From an uncultured Bacteroidota bacterium (lineage in GTDB: Bacteria; Bacteroidota; Bacteroidia; Bacteroidales; F082), in NCBI GenBank assembly GCA_903891085.1, contig CAITDJ010000008.1, forward strand, positions 62,001 to 126,000: DNA of 64,000 nt. Direction: 5' to 3'. The position numbers were made by a program, and so were the translations under genes. Every line of letters begins with the position of its first letter. Position 1 is the first letter of the stretch. The notes under the pieces are model-generated. The model did no database searches and was not told the origin of the DNA. It saw nothing but the letters and a program-made list of their open reading frames with translations. This document shows, one piece after another, positions 24,978-33,936 of the stretch.

Positions 24978-26087
24978 ATGAATAATTCAACTGCAAAAAC
25001 TGTTTTTGTATTAGATGCCGGTGGTACAGGGTTCAAATTTCTGGCTGTAAGGGATGGGATTGAAGTGATACAACCCTTCACTATCCCAGCTGCTGCCAAA
25101 ACGCTTGATGAGGTGTTGCAGAAACTCATTGATGGATTTGAAAGAACAAGGGAGTTGGCCGGATCGGAACCATCGGCAATCAGTTTCTGTTTTCCTGGCC
25201 CGGCTGACTATGAGGCTGGTATCATTGGCGATCTTGAGAATTTACCTGCCTTTAAAGGTGGCGTTCCATTGAAACCCATGCTTGAAGAAATATTCCGATG
25301 TCCTGTGTACATCAACAATGATGGAGATTTATTCACTTATGGAGAGGCCCTGGATGGACTCTTGCCCGAAGTAAATCACCTGTTGGAACAACAGGGAAAC
25401 CCAAAACGATACCATAATCTGATCGGTGTTACGCTTGGAACCGGTTTTGGTGGTGGTATTATGATCAACGGAACGTTGCTAAAAGGCGACAATTCGGCCG
25501 GTGGGGAAATCAACAGGATGAGCAATTTGCTTTATGACAATACAAGTGCCGAAGATTCAATCTCTATCAGAGCCATCAAAAGGGTGTTTGCCCGGGAGGC
25601 AGGCATCGACCCTTCGCTTTGTCCCGAACCATTTTCAATTTATGAAATTGCGATGGGTCGTCAGGATGGCGACCGCGATGCCGCAATAAAAGCCTGGGAT
25701 GAACTGGCAAAATCGCTCGCTGATGCGTTGGCCAATGCCATCACTTTGATTGATGGCCTTGTTGTTATTGGAGGCGGACTTGCAGGTGCCTGGCCTGTTT
25801 TTATGGAAAAACTGGTTGGTTACCTGAATCAACCCTATTATGATTTGCAGGGAAAACCGGTTGAAAGGATGGAAATTTCTGCCTTTAACCTTCAGGATAG
25901 CCGGGGCGTGGTTGCTTTTACCGAAAAAACAGGGATGATGGTGAAAGTTCCGAAAGTTTCGCGCGAAGTGTGGGTTTGGTACGATCCGACAAAGAAAATC
26001 GGTGTAGGAATCAGCCGTTTAGGCACTTCATCTGCCGTTGCTATTGGCGCTTATGCATACGCAATGGATCAGTTGAGAACAAGTTAA
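24978..26087 (+). CDS. ROK-family sugar kinase-like protein
   Basis: A 369-residue protein of the ROK superfamily. VFVLDAGGTGFKF (about 10-22) is the ATP phosphate-binding loop, FCFPGPADYEAG and INNDGDLFTYGEA hold the sugar site, and GVTLGTGFGGGIMINGTLLKGDNSAGGEINRM is the ROK signature region. The usual zinc-binding CxCGxxGC motif is absent and GExGH appears as GEINR, so this is a zinc-free variant. It could phosphorylate a hexose or aminosugar, but an extra C-terminal segment (WVWYDPTKKIGVGIS) makes it longer than typical glucokinases. TACCTTTA at 24951-24958 is a near-match -7 box. Confidence 0.8.
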   Translation: MNNSTAKTVFVLDAGGTGFKFLAVRDGIEVIQPFTIPAAAKTLDEVLQKLIDGFERTRELAGSEPSAISFCFPGPADYEAGIIGDLENLPAFKGGVPLKPMLEEIFRCPVYINNDGDLFTYGEALDGLLPEVNHLLEQQGNPKRYHNLIGVTLGTGFGGGIMINGTLLKGDNSAGGEINRMSNLLYDNTSAEDSISIRAIKRVFAREAGIDPSLCPEPFSIYEIAMGRQDGDRDAAIKAWDELAKSLADALANAITLIDGLVVIGGGLAGAWPVFMEKLVGYLNQPYYDLQGKPVERMEISAFNLQDSRGVVAFTEKTGMMVKVPKVSREVWVWYDPTKKIGVGISRLGTSSAVAIGAYAYAMDQLRTS

Positions 26088-26112
26088 AGAGGCAGTAAAC
26101 CAACGTTTACGT

Positions 26113-26553
26113 TCATTCCACCCTGATTACTTCAAAATCGAGTACTTCAAGTATTTCCCCTTCCGAATCCGTTTTCTTCACGGTTCCAACCAATTTAATC
26201 TGGTTTTCCTTTTTCCAGATGGTTGAGGTGAATGTTTGCTTATTTCCTGCAAACTGTAGATAGTATCCATCAGTATAGGTACCTGATATTGAAGAAGAAA
26301 ATAAATTAACAACACTTGTAAATGCCGTCAATCCTGATCCGCTTGCGCTCAGTTTCAAAATCACTTCCTGATTATCCTTTTGTATAAAATGAATAGAATC
26401 GGTAAAACGAAGGTGGTTGGCTAATCCTGCATAATCGCCCAGAATTGCCTCTTGCTGACAGTCGGCACACCAGACCCAGTCGGTTGTTTCCTTTTTACAG
26501 GAACCCGCACTGACAATCGTTACGAATACTAAAAAGTATAAAACATACCGCAT
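26113..26553 (-). CDS. Lipoprotein of unknown function with CxxC
   Basis: A 146-residue lipoprotein: signal peptide with lipobox SAGSC (Cys19), then KKETTDWVWCADCQQEA, which contains C-A-D-C. The remainder alternates polar and hydrophobic residues and ends EVLDFEVIRVE, consistent with a small beta-barrel or lipocalin-like fold. It converges on the ROK gene with 25 bases between stops. No function recognised. Confidence 0.65.
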   Translation of the reverse strand: MRYVLYFLVFVTIVSAGSCKKETTDWVWCADCQQEAILGDYAGLANHLRFTDSIHFIQKDNQEVILKLSASGSGLTAFTSVVNLFSSSISGTYTDGYYLQFAGNKQTFTSTIWKKENQIKLVGTVKKTDSEGEILEVLDFEVIRVE

Positions 26554-26574
26554 TTCACAAAATTAAAGAAAAAT

Positions 26575-26582
26575 CAAAGTTA
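26575..26582 (-). promoter_or_regulatory. -7 box of the CxxC lipoprotein gene
   Basis: TAACTTTG on the minus strand matches TAnnTTTG exactly and lies 21 bases before the ATG at 26553. No -33 element is clear. Confidence 0.5.
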
Positions 26583-26693
26583 ATTTGAAATAACTATTGA
26601 AAGGCATTCTTTGACTCAAATAATAACCCTTAGGTTGATAAAACACACCATTTTCATCAATGAAACATTGGTTAAAATTCATCATCAGGACAC

Positions 26694-27371
26694 TTAAAAA
26701 TGCTTCAACGCCTCTCTCCTGCTCAATCCGGAGAGTGTTGTGTTATCAACGAAATCCTTTACAGCCAATGGATTTGTTTTGGCATATTCGCGTAAGGACC
26801 ATCCAATCGCTTTCCGGATAAAAAACTCTCTTTCTGAAGCCAGCCGGCTGCACAAATCAAACAACAGAATGGCATCTGTTTTCGCTTTGTATTTGAGTTG
26901 AAACAACAAACAACTACGCTGTAACCAGAAATTTTCTGAATTCATCCATTTCTCAATGGTCACATCACGTATTTCCGGAAAATCTGCAAAGAAATTACCA
27001 ACCAGATTCGGCGCAATATAATCCACAGTATCCCACCACGATTTGTGTGTGATCATCCATTCATACAATTCGATAGTTTGAATATCAATACTCCTGCGCA
27101 TCCTGAACAATAATTCCATTGCACAATATTGTATCTCACGTTCAGGCAGGTTCCAGGCATTCATGATTACTTCATTCAGATGATTGGTTTCGGGGAACCC
27201 ATTTTCCTTCAGAAATAAACGAAACAATTCAGTCCTAACCGGCGCTGGCAAACCAAACAAATCGTACTGATCGCGTAAATAGGCCTTGCCCCATTTGGCC
27301 TTTTCAGGATTGCGCCTGACATCGAAACTTTCAAAAATCGGTTGCCAGTATGAATGTATTTTCGATTCCAT
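26694..27371 (-). CDS. DNA alkylation repair protein, AlkD-like
   Basis: A 225-residue all-helical HEAT-repeat protein. WGKAYLRDQYDLFGLPAPVRTELFR, LPEREIQYCAMELL, MITHKSWWDTVDYIAPNLVG and RKAIGWSLREYAKTNPLAVKDFV match the AlkD family, whose WWD segment includes the Trp and Asp lining the DNA groove. AlkD glycosylases excise N3- and N7-alkylpurines without base flipping. It starts immediately after the upstream M1 peptidase stop (27372), so it is probably co-transcribed. Confidence 0.88.
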   Translation of the reverse strand: MESKIHSYWQPIFESFDVRRNPEKAKWGKAYLRDQYDLFGLPAPVRTELFRLFLKENGFPETNHLNEVIMNAWNLPEREIQYCAMELLFRMRRSIDIQTIELYEWMITHKSWWDTVDYIAPNLVGNFFADFPEIRDVTIEKWMNSENFWLQRSCLLFQLKYKAKTDAILLFDLCSRLASEREFFIRKAIGWSLREYAKTNPLAVKDFVDNTTLSGLSRREALKHF

Positions 27372-29723
27372 TTATTGAAGAATTACCTTTTTCCTATCCA
27401 ATATTTTTCCGTCCTTATCAAGTAAATTTATCATATATACTCCTCTTTTCCAAGTGTTAACATCTAACTGATTTAAACGCTGAGTCAGTTCCATGGTTAA
27501 TGTTGTTCGCCCGGATGAATCACAGATTGTGATTGATGCGTTTGACAAATCTTCGGAAAAAATGTTTATCATTTCATCTGAAGGATTCGGAAAGATGAAA
27601 AGTTTTTCCTGAACAGCGGGTTTTTTATTTTCACTCAACCCAACGATAGTTTTGTCCCAAACAGCCAATGTGTATTCCCCCACAGGCAGGTTTTCGACAT
27701 AAATATAACCAATTGACCACAATCCTTCACGCGATTGTGGCACAGCCAGCCAGTCTTTACTGGCATTCTGACGAAATAATATTACTACAGAATCCTGCTC
27801 CGAAAGAATGAGGGAAGCATCGAGTGCCTGAGAGCTGCTGTAGAAGAATCTGCCACGTAAGGAAGTGTTTTCCGGTATAATTCCGGCTACCTGCCAATAC
27901 CGGTATGGTGATAGCCTCAAACCCTCAACAGGAGTTTTAAGACTGTCGGGTGCCACCCAATGGTGGGTGATCCTAAATAAAGCCGAATCCTGAACGGCAT
28001 CGACATACAATCTGAAACCGGGTTTTGGGAAAGATACCTCACCCGTTTCATGTATGACAATAGTTTGATCAGTGGTGGCATCGGATGTTTTGTCGAAATA
28101 ATCACAAAAGACCATGACGGGTTCAAAATCGATTGTCTTCGTTGAAGAACCGGTTGCTCCATCCAAATGGACGGTATCGGTAAACGATTGCCAGTCAGCG
28201 CCAAAAAATGTAATTTCAAATATGTTTCCATTGCCGATAAAATCAACGCCTTTGTGTTTTTGTTTGATATAAACTTTCGTTTGAAATTGGTCGCCAACAG
28301 GAACAACCTGCATCGAATCGATAGAATAATGAGGTGTGCCGGGTGTTGAAACCCAATTCTCAAAAAAACCTGTCATATTGACACCTGTATATTCACTTAA
28401 AAAATCGCGTATATCATCATTATCTGCATGGTTGTATGCGAATTGCTGCAAATAGGCTTTTACTCCTTCAAAAAACAAATCTTCCCCGAGGTAATTCATC
28501 AATGTATGAACTACGGTTGCGCCCTTGTCGTAAACAGTTGTTCCATAAGTGTATTCAGTAGGAACATCGGTCAGCGCGAGATAGGATCCATCGGTGATAT
28601 GCGCATTTTTTAATACATCAAAATGGTTATCATTCATTTCCTGACGGTAAATGTCGGCATTGTACAAATCATGTTTGAAAAACATATGGCAATAGGTTGC
28701 CCAACCTTCATTGAGCCACATATCGCCTGCAACAGCACAGGTGACTTTGTTTCCAAACCACATATGCGATAATTCGTGTGCCAGCAGCCATTCCGAACTC
28801 AGTGTTCCGGTGATCGATCCATGTGGAAAAGCGATATTGGCAACATGTTCCATGGCACCTATGGCGGTTCCGGCATAGCCAACCCTATCGAAAGGATATG
28901 GTCCGAAACGGTTTTCATAAATAGCAAGAATTTCTTTCAGATGAAGAAAAGTGCCGGCCACTCTCGCTGAATCAGCCGGACGGGTATAAATTGCAATTGG
29001 AATTTGTGCCTGTTGCCCCTGAAAGGTATCAGCAACCAGGGCATAATCGCCAACCACCACCGAAGCGAGATAAGTTGGGATCGGTTGTGCAATATTCCAG
29101 TGCCAGACTGAATTTCCATTTCCCTCATCTACAACACTTTGCAATAATCCACCTCCAATTGCAGTCAGATTATTTGGCAGTCTGACAGAAACATCATACG
29201 TCGCTCTGTCCTGAAAATCGTCAACACACGGAAACCACGCCTTGCCTAAATTATGTGGATCACTTTCGAACCCAACACCCAGATTAAACGCATAATTACC
29301 TGAAAAATGAAATCCGCCCCATTCTTCGTGAAAGGGGTGTCCGCCATAATACACACTGACATCGATCGTATCAAGCGGTGTGAATGTCGGCGTGGGCATA
29401 TGAATAAGTTTGTTTGCCTGCCAAAAATCAAATATACGGATTCCATCAACAAAAACACTGTCTACAGTTAGTTCCATAAGTTCCAGCGAAATACGATTCA
29501 ACTCAATCTTCGGTATCAATTGAATGGTTGTGTTGGCCCTGATTGTTAGTGCTCCTAAGTCAATTTCTGTTAAGAAGATGTTGTAATGTAATGCATTAAT
29601 TGTATCTGAAACGCCCGATCGACGAACAGTTTCGGAGGGATGGGATTGTGAAAATGCATCCGGGCTAAATGACAAAATGGCTGCTACAAAAACCATCACA
29701 GAAAATAACTTTCGATTTATCAT
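27372..29723 (-). CDS. T9SS-exported M1-family aminopeptidase
   Basis: A 783-residue secreted metallopeptidase. After a signal peptide (1-25, ending AFSQ) come the M1 N-terminal beta domain and the catalytic domain with the HEXXH motif HELSH (316-320) and third zinc ligand E339 (NEGWATY), spaced exactly as in M1 enzymes. IGAMEHVANIAFP is the substrate-binding GAMEN-like element (GAMEH here). The last 75 residues (FIFPNPSDEMINIFSE... to KKVILQ) are a T9SS type A sorting domain, so the enzyme is exported through the outer membrane. Its job is probably extracellular peptide digestion. GAMEH rather than GAMEN is a point of interest for specificity. Confidence 0.92.
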   Translation of the reverse strand: MINRKLFSVMVFVAAILSFSPDAFSQSHPSETVRRSGVSDTINALHYNIFLTEIDLGALTIRANTTIQLIPKIELNRISLELMELTVDSVFVDGIRIFDFWQANKLIHMPTPTFTPLDTIDVSVYYGGHPFHEEWGGFHFSGNYAFNLGVGFESDPHNLGKAWFPCVDDFQDRATYDVSVRLPNNLTAIGGGLLQSVVDEGNGNSVWHWNIAQPIPTYLASVVVGDYALVADTFQGQQAQIPIAIYTRPADSARVAGTFLHLKEILAIYENRFGPYPFDRVGYAGTAIGAMEHVANIAFPHGSITGTLSSEWLLAHELSHMWFGNKVTCAVAGDMWLNEGWATYCHMFFKHDLYNADIYRQEMNDNHFDVLKNAHITDGSYLALTDVPTEYTYGTTVYDKGATVVHTLMNYLGEDLFFEGVKAYLQQFAYNHADNDDIRDFLSEYTGVNMTGFFENWVSTPGTPHYSIDSMQVVPVGDQFQTKVYIKQKHKGVDFIGNGNIFEITFFGADWQSFTDTVHLDGATGSSTKTIDFEPVMVFCDYFDKTSDATTDQTIVIHETGEVSFPKPGFRLYVDAVQDSALFRITHHWVAPDSLKTPVEGLRLSPYRYWQVAGIIPENTSLRGRFFYSSSQALDASLILSEQDSVVILFRQNASKDWLAVPQSREGLWSIGYIYVENLPVGEYTLAVWDKTIVGLSENKKPAVQEKLFIFPNPSDEMINIFSEDLSNASITICDSSGRTTLTMELTQRLNQLDVNTWKRGVYMINLLDKDGKILDRKKVILQ

Positions 29724-29810
29724 TTTATAACAATTTAGACCCTAAAATTAACGTTTGTTAGCAAATGCACAAGAGTTTAAATAGATACCTTTGTTAGATA
29801 GCTGACGTTG

Positions 29811-29844
29811 GCTGTCCAATATCGGACAACAACTGTCGGGCAGC
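29811..29844. promoter_or_regulatory. Dyad-symmetric upstream site before the TolC gene
   Basis: TGTCCAATATCGGACA (29813-29828) is a palindrome with one mismatch. A second dyad CTGTCGGGCAG follows at 29833-29843, and the two outer ends GCTGTCC (29811-29817) and GGGCAGC (29838-29844) are also inverted with one mismatch. Position about 70-100 bases before a sigma-54-like promoter fits an enhancer-binding activator site. Confidence 0.4.
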
Positions 29845-29913
29845 GAACACTTTACTTCGGATTTATCAACTGATGTAAAAGTTATACTTCTTAAAATCAA
29901 AGAGTTGAATTTG

Positions 29914-29929
29914 TGGCATGTTTTTAGTG
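29914..29929 (+). promoter_or_regulatory. Candidate sigma-54 promoter of the TolC gene
   Basis: TGGCATG, four T, then TAGTG: GG at 29915-29916, ten bases, then GT where sigma-54 promoters have GC. The -24 part matches TGGCAYR well; the -12 part is weak. The expected start would be near 29940, about 17 bases before the ATG at 29957. No good TAnnTTTG box lies nearby (TGAATTTG at 29906-29913 is the closest, one mismatch). Confidence 0.35.
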
Positions 29930-29956
29930 GAAAAAACATACTTAAACAGTATCAAG

Positions 29957-31372
29957 ATGAATAGGAATACAAACGCACATGAAAGTAGTTTTATAAGAAT
30001 TGCATTACTCATTTCACTGGTTTTACTGGTTATTTCTGGAAGTATTCTTGCCCAAAAGACTTGGACACTCGAAGATTGCATCAACCATGCGTTGGAGAAC
30101 AACATCCGAATAAAGCAAAGTTATCTCGATGTTGAAACCGGTGCGATCAATCAACGCGAAAGCAAACTCGATTTTTTGCCAAACCTGAATGGAAGCGCTT
30201 CACACTCTTACGGATGGGGCCGTTCGGTTGATATGGCCACCTACAACTATGTGAACCAGCAAACACAACAGAGTTATTTCACCATTAATTCTGATTTAAC
30301 CCTTTTCAGTGGTCTTCAAAAACTGAATACCTTAAAACAACGTAGATTTGATTATTTGGTTTCCAAATACAATTCTGATAAAATCAAAAACGATATTTCA
30401 TTATCGGTTGCCGGGGCATATCTTCAGATACTTTTCAGCCGCGAGTTGGTTAACAATGCCGAACAGCAATTTGAAGTAACAAATCAACAGATTGATCGGA
30501 CTGCCAAGTTGGTGGCAGCCGGAACACTGGCAAAAGGCAGTTTGCTGGAAGTTCAGGCACAGGGTGCCAACGAAGAAGTAAGTTTGGTTCAGGCTAAAAA
30601 TCAGTTAAATCTTGCCTATCTCGATTTATTGCAATTACTTGAAATTGAATCAGGTACAGCCTTTCAAATAGACGTGCCCTCCCTTGCATTGACACAGCAA
30701 CCCGAAATATTACCTATTCAGTATATCTATAATGCGGCCCTGGGGACGATGCCTGAAATAAAAAGTGCTGAAATGACTTATGAAAGCTATGGCAGGGCTT
30801 TGTCAGTTGCAAAGGGAAGTCGCAGTCCTAGTCTCGCTTTGTCTTTAGGAATGGGAACCAATTACTCTGATCAAATTCGAATGAGTGTCAACCCTTTAGA
30901 TCCCGGTTATCAAGACACTAAACCTTTCAGCGATCAGTTTAAGGATAACCAAAATACAACACTTGCATTCAGACTAAGCATACCCATTTTTAACAATTGG
31001 CAAATTAATTCTTATGTTGCCAGGTCGAAAGTCAACTTCCTAAATGCAGATTATAACCTGCAACTCACAAAAAATACATTAAGAAAGAATGTGGAAACTG
31101 CTTATGCCGATGCACTGGCGGCCTATTCTTCTTATTCAGCCCGGGAAAAATCACTGAGTAGTCTCGAAGAATCGTTCAGTTATACTGAGCAGAAATTCAA
31201 TGTTGGTATGGTAAACGCACTCGACTACAATGTTGCCAAAAATCAGCTCAACAAGGCCAATTCCGATCTGCTTTCAGCCAAATATGATTTTATTTTCAAA
31301 TATAAAATCCTCGATTTCTATCTTGGCAAAACACTGACGTTGAAAGATTTACAGATGATCCAAAACAATTAG
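29957..31372 (+). CDS. TolC-family outer-membrane efflux protein
   Basis: A 471-residue outer-membrane channel. The signal peptide (about 1-33, hydrophobic FIRIALLISLVLLVISGSILA then Q) precedes TWTLEDCINHALENNIRIKQSYLDVE, the classic OEP-family first helix. Two repeats of the OEP fold follow; the second includes LRKNVETAYADALAAYSSYSAREKSL and YNVAKNQLNKANSDLLSAKYDF. The ATG at 29957 is used; an ATG at 29918 would lie within the promoter. It works with an HlyD-type adaptor (next gene), but no inner-membrane pump is encoded nearby. Confidence 0.9.
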   Translation: MNRNTNAHESSFIRIALLISLVLLVISGSILAQKTWTLEDCINHALENNIRIKQSYLDVETGAINQRESKLDFLPNLNGSASHSYGWGRSVDMATYNYVNQQTQQSYFTINSDLTLFSGLQKLNTLKQRRFDYLVSKYNSDKIKNDISLSVAGAYLQILFSRELVNNAEQQFEVTNQQIDRTAKLVAAGTLAKGSLLEVQAQGANEEVSLVQAKNQLNLAYLDLLQLLEIESGTAFQIDVPSLALTQQPEILPIQYIYNAALGTMPEIKSAEMTYESYGRALSVAKGSRSPSLALSLGMGTNYSDQIRMSVNPLDPGYQDTKPFSDQFKDNQNTTLAFRLSIPIFNNWQINSYVARSKVNFLNADYNLQLTKNTLRKNVETAYADALAAYSSYSAREKSLSSLEESFSYTEQKFNVGMVNALDYNVAKNQLNKANSDLLSAKYDFIFKYKILDFYLGKTLTLKDLQMIQNN

Positions 31373-31418
31373 GCAGAAGAGGAAAGTGGGGAGTAGCCCA
31401 CATAAGCGGCACGACAAG

Positions 31419-31479
31419 GGAAGATGGTAAATTTATTTGAAAGTTGAGTTTTTCTCCCTGTTTCAGACTTCCATCTTCC
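31419..31479. repeat. Nine-base inverted repeat in the TolC-HlyD gap
   Basis: GGAAGATGG (31419-31427) and CCATCTTCC (31471-31479) are perfectly inverted with 43 bases between. The gap (31373-31565) contains other reiterated purine-rich words and no gene. Confidence 0.5.
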
Positions 31480-31497
31480 GGCCATAATTATTTTCAC

Positions 31498-31518
31498 AAG
31501 CCCGATATTCGGGTTTTT
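31498..31518 (+). terminator. Hairpin terminator between TolC and HlyD genes
   Basis: AAGCCCGA (31498-31505), a TAT loop, TCGGG and a run of five T (31509-31518). The stem has five strong pairs plus weaker A-T/G-T ends. It would stop or attenuate transcription from tolC before the HlyD gene. Confidence 0.5.
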
Positions 31519-31565
31519 AACTATTTTTGACCAACAAATCACAAGATGAAAAAAGTCAACAAAAT

Positions 31566-32909
31566 ATGAGCACAATTAAAAAGAGCAACAAACTTTGGTT
31601 TATCCTTATTCCGTCAATCCTGGTAGTATTAACAGTTTTGATTGTTGTTGCAAAAAAACGTAACAAGAAAATTATCGAAGTAAGCACCGAGATGGCTGTT
31701 AAAAGAAGCATCATCGAAACAGTAGCTGCTAATGGAAAAATTCAACCGGCACTGGATGTAAAGATTAGTCCTTACATCTCAGGTGAAGTCGTTCAACTTT
31801 TTGTTCGTGAAGGAAATTATGTTTACAAGGGTGATATTCTTGCCAAAATTGATCCGACCTTCTATATTTCGAGTTATGAACAGGTGGAGGCATCACTGAA
31901 TACAGCAAAAGCAAATATGGCCAACAGCAAGGCACGTGTGGCACAAACTGAAGCCCAATTTTCGAAAGCTAAACTCGACTATGACAGAAACGAAAAACTA
32001 TGGCAACAAAAAGTGATCTCAGACGCTGATTGGGACGCCATAAAATCAACCTTCAAAGTTGCCAGTGCCGAGGTAGAAGCTGCCAACGAAAGTTTTAAAG
32101 CCACCCAGTATCAGGTACAAAACGCTGAATCAGGATTAAAAGAATCGCGCGAGAATCTCAACCGAACCAATATTTACGCTCCAAACGACGGAACAGTTTC
32201 AAAACTGAGCGTTGAGGCTGGTGAAAGAGTTACAGGCGCATCACAATTTTCAGCAGGTACCGAAATCATGACGATTGCTAACCTGAACGCCATGGAAGTG
32301 AAAGTGGAGGTGAGTGAAAACGATATCCCGCGTGTTAAACTGAATGATACCTGCCTGATTGAAGTGGATGCCTATCTGAACCGAAAGTTCAAAGGTTATG
32401 TGACCGAGATAGCCACTTCGGCTAATTCAACCACGGTGAGCGTTGACCAGGTCACGAACTTCGAAGTGAAAGTGATGATGCTAAAAGAATCGTATGCCGA
32501 TCTGGTCAATGACAGCAGTAAAATTGCCTCGCCTTTTCGCCCTGGTATGTCGGCAACAGTTGATATTCAGACAAAAATCATGAAGAGTGCACTCACTGTG
32601 CCTATTCAGGCAGTAACTACACGACAGGATACGAGTTTAACAACGGATAAGGGAGAATTAAAAGCCGCTGAGACCGACAAATCAAAAGAGATTTTGAAAG
32701 AATATGTGTTTGTGTATGAAGGCGAAAAAGCCCAGATGCTTGAAGTAAAAACCGGCATTCAGGACAACACCTATATTCAGATTCTGGAAGGATTGCAGGA
32801 CAGTGTTGAGGTAATCACCGGTCCCTATAGTGCTGTTTCAAAGTTACTTAAAAAGGGCGATAATGTGAAAAAAGTGGATAAGAGCAAACTCTTTGAAGAG
32901 AAGAAGTAA
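31566..32909 (+). CDS. HlyD/MacA-type periplasmic efflux adaptor
   Basis: A 447-residue membrane-fusion protein: one N-terminal TM anchor (about 10-28, WFILIPSILVVLTVLIVVA), a biotinyl-lipoyl-like barrel (GKIQPALDVKISPYISGEVVQLFVREGNYVYKGDILAKID), a long alpha-helical hairpin about residues 90-200, the second lipoyl half (NIYAPNDGTVSKLSVEAGERV) and a beta-barrel. A variable insert rich in K, D and E follows near 375-395. The start ATG 31566 is used instead of a TTG at 31527. It is normally paired with a MacB-like ABC or RND pump, but the next gene is tsaB, so the pump must be elsewhere. Confidence 0.9.
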   Translation: MSTIKKSNKLWFILIPSILVVLTVLIVVAKKRNKKIIEVSTEMAVKRSIIETVAANGKIQPALDVKISPYISGEVVQLFVREGNYVYKGDILAKIDPTFYISSYEQVEASLNTAKANMANSKARVAQTEAQFSKAKLDYDRNEKLWQQKVISDADWDAIKSTFKVASAEVEAANESFKATQYQVQNAESGLKESRENLNRTNIYAPNDGTVSKLSVEAGERVTGASQFSAGTEIMTIANLNAMEVKVEVSENDIPRVKLNDTCLIEVDAYLNRKFKGYVTEIATSANSTTVSVDQVTNFEVKVMMLKESYADLVNDSSKIASPFRPGMSATVDIQTKIMKSALTVPIQAVTTRQDTSLTTDKGELKAAETDKSKEILKEYVFVYEGEKAQMLEVKTGIQDNTYIQILEGLQDSVEVITGPYSAVSKLLKKGDNVKKVDKSKLFEEKK

Positions 32910-32912
32910 GAA

Positions 32913-32940
32913 AAGTGGGAAGTCGGAAGTGGGAAGACCG
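32913..32940 (+). repeat. Heptad-word repeat after the HlyD gene
   Basis: The word GGAAGnn repeats in tandem (GGAAGTC, GGAAGTG, GGAAGAC) right after the HlyD stop, with related words at 32950-32958 and in the gap before the gene. This looks like a low-complexity intergenic repeat rather than coding sequence. Confidence 0.6.
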
Positions 32941-33014
32941 ATATCCGAAGACGGAAGTAAATTACGAATTACATTAGCAATCTTATTTTTCTTAACAAGT
33001 ACTTTTTTTAACTT

Positions 33015-33040
33015 CCTGTCTGCCGGTGCAGCCAGGCAGG
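33015..33040. repeat. REP-like GC-rich hairpin
   Basis: CCTGTCTGCCGG followed by TGCAGCCAGGCAGG forms an imperfect palindrome in an AT-rich setting, 28 bases before tsaB. The right arm recurs exactly at 9354-9367. It resembles dispersed extragenic palindromes seen in Bacteroidota; only two copies, one partial, are in this window. Confidence 0.55.
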
Positions 33041-33067
33041 TATTACACTCCAAACTTTAGCTCACGA

Positions 33068-33769
33068 ATGACAAATATTCTACTCATAGAAACAGCCACA
33101 TTGGCTTGTTCGGTTGGCATCGGCCGCGATGGAGAGATTGTTGCATTGCGCGAAAGCATGGAGTTTCGTTCGCATGCAGAGATGGTTTCGGTATTTATTG
33201 CCGAAGTAATGAGTGAAACCGGATTGAATTATTCAGATTTACATGCTGTTGCTGTGAGTAAAGGCCCAGGATCTTATACTGGATTACGCATTGGCGTTTC
33301 CACCGCTAAAGGGATTTGTTATGGTGCTGATTTACCCTTGATTGCCATCGAAACACTTGCGGCAATGACAAGTGGTTTCATCAATGATTACAAAGAAAAA
33401 ATAAAATCTGATGATCTTTTCTGCCCGATGATTGATGCCCGACGGATGGAGGTGTATTGCTTGTTGAGCGACGCTTCACAATCTGTTTTATCAGAAACAG
33501 AAGCATTAATTATTGATAATCTGTCATTTAACGAACAACTTACAAACCATAGAATTTGGTTTTTTGGTGACGGCGCAGCCAAAACCGAGACTATCATTCA
33601 CCATCCAAATGCCATGGTTGTGAAAGATTTTAATCCATCAGTGATATTTATGGCCGGATTGGCTCAATATGCTTTCGATCAGCAACAATTTGAAAACGTG
33701 GCCTATTTCGAACCTTTTTACCTGAAAGATTTTGTAGCGGCGCTGCCGAAGGTAAAGGGGCTACATTGA
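33068..33769 (+). CDS. tsaB: tRNA threonylcarbamoyladenosine biosynthesis protein TsaB
   Basis: A 233-residue ASKHA-fold protein that partners TsaD and TsaE in forming t6A at position 37 of ANN-decoding tRNAs. ILLIETATLACSVGIGRDG, the central signature KGPGSYTGLRIGVSTAKGIC and LIAIETLAAM are typical. It lacks a catalytic site of its own, as the family does. ATG 33068 (MTNILLIE) is chosen; a longer frame from 33026 runs through the REP-like hairpin. Confidence 0.93.
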   Translation: MTNILLIETATLACSVGIGRDGEIVALRESMEFRSHAEMVSVFIAEVMSETGLNYSDLHAVAVSKGPGSYTGLRIGVSTAKGICYGADLPLIAIETLAAMTSGFINDYKEKIKSDDLFCPMIDARRMEVYCLLSDASQSVLSETEALIIDNLSFNEQLTNHRIWFFGDGAAKTETIIHHPNAMVVKDFNPSVIFMAGLAQYAFDQQQFENVAYFEPFYLKDFVAALPKVKGLH

Positions 33770-33936
33770 AAATTAAAAATGCAAATTGCATAATTCAAAT
33801 TGCAAAAGCTTGGTACACAAAAGCAGGGATTTTCCATTTTTAACACCAGCATATCTCCATTTTGAACCATCAGTTTTGTAATTATCCCACACTTTCCCGA
33901 CAAAATCCTATTTTTACCGGATAATCACACCGCATT

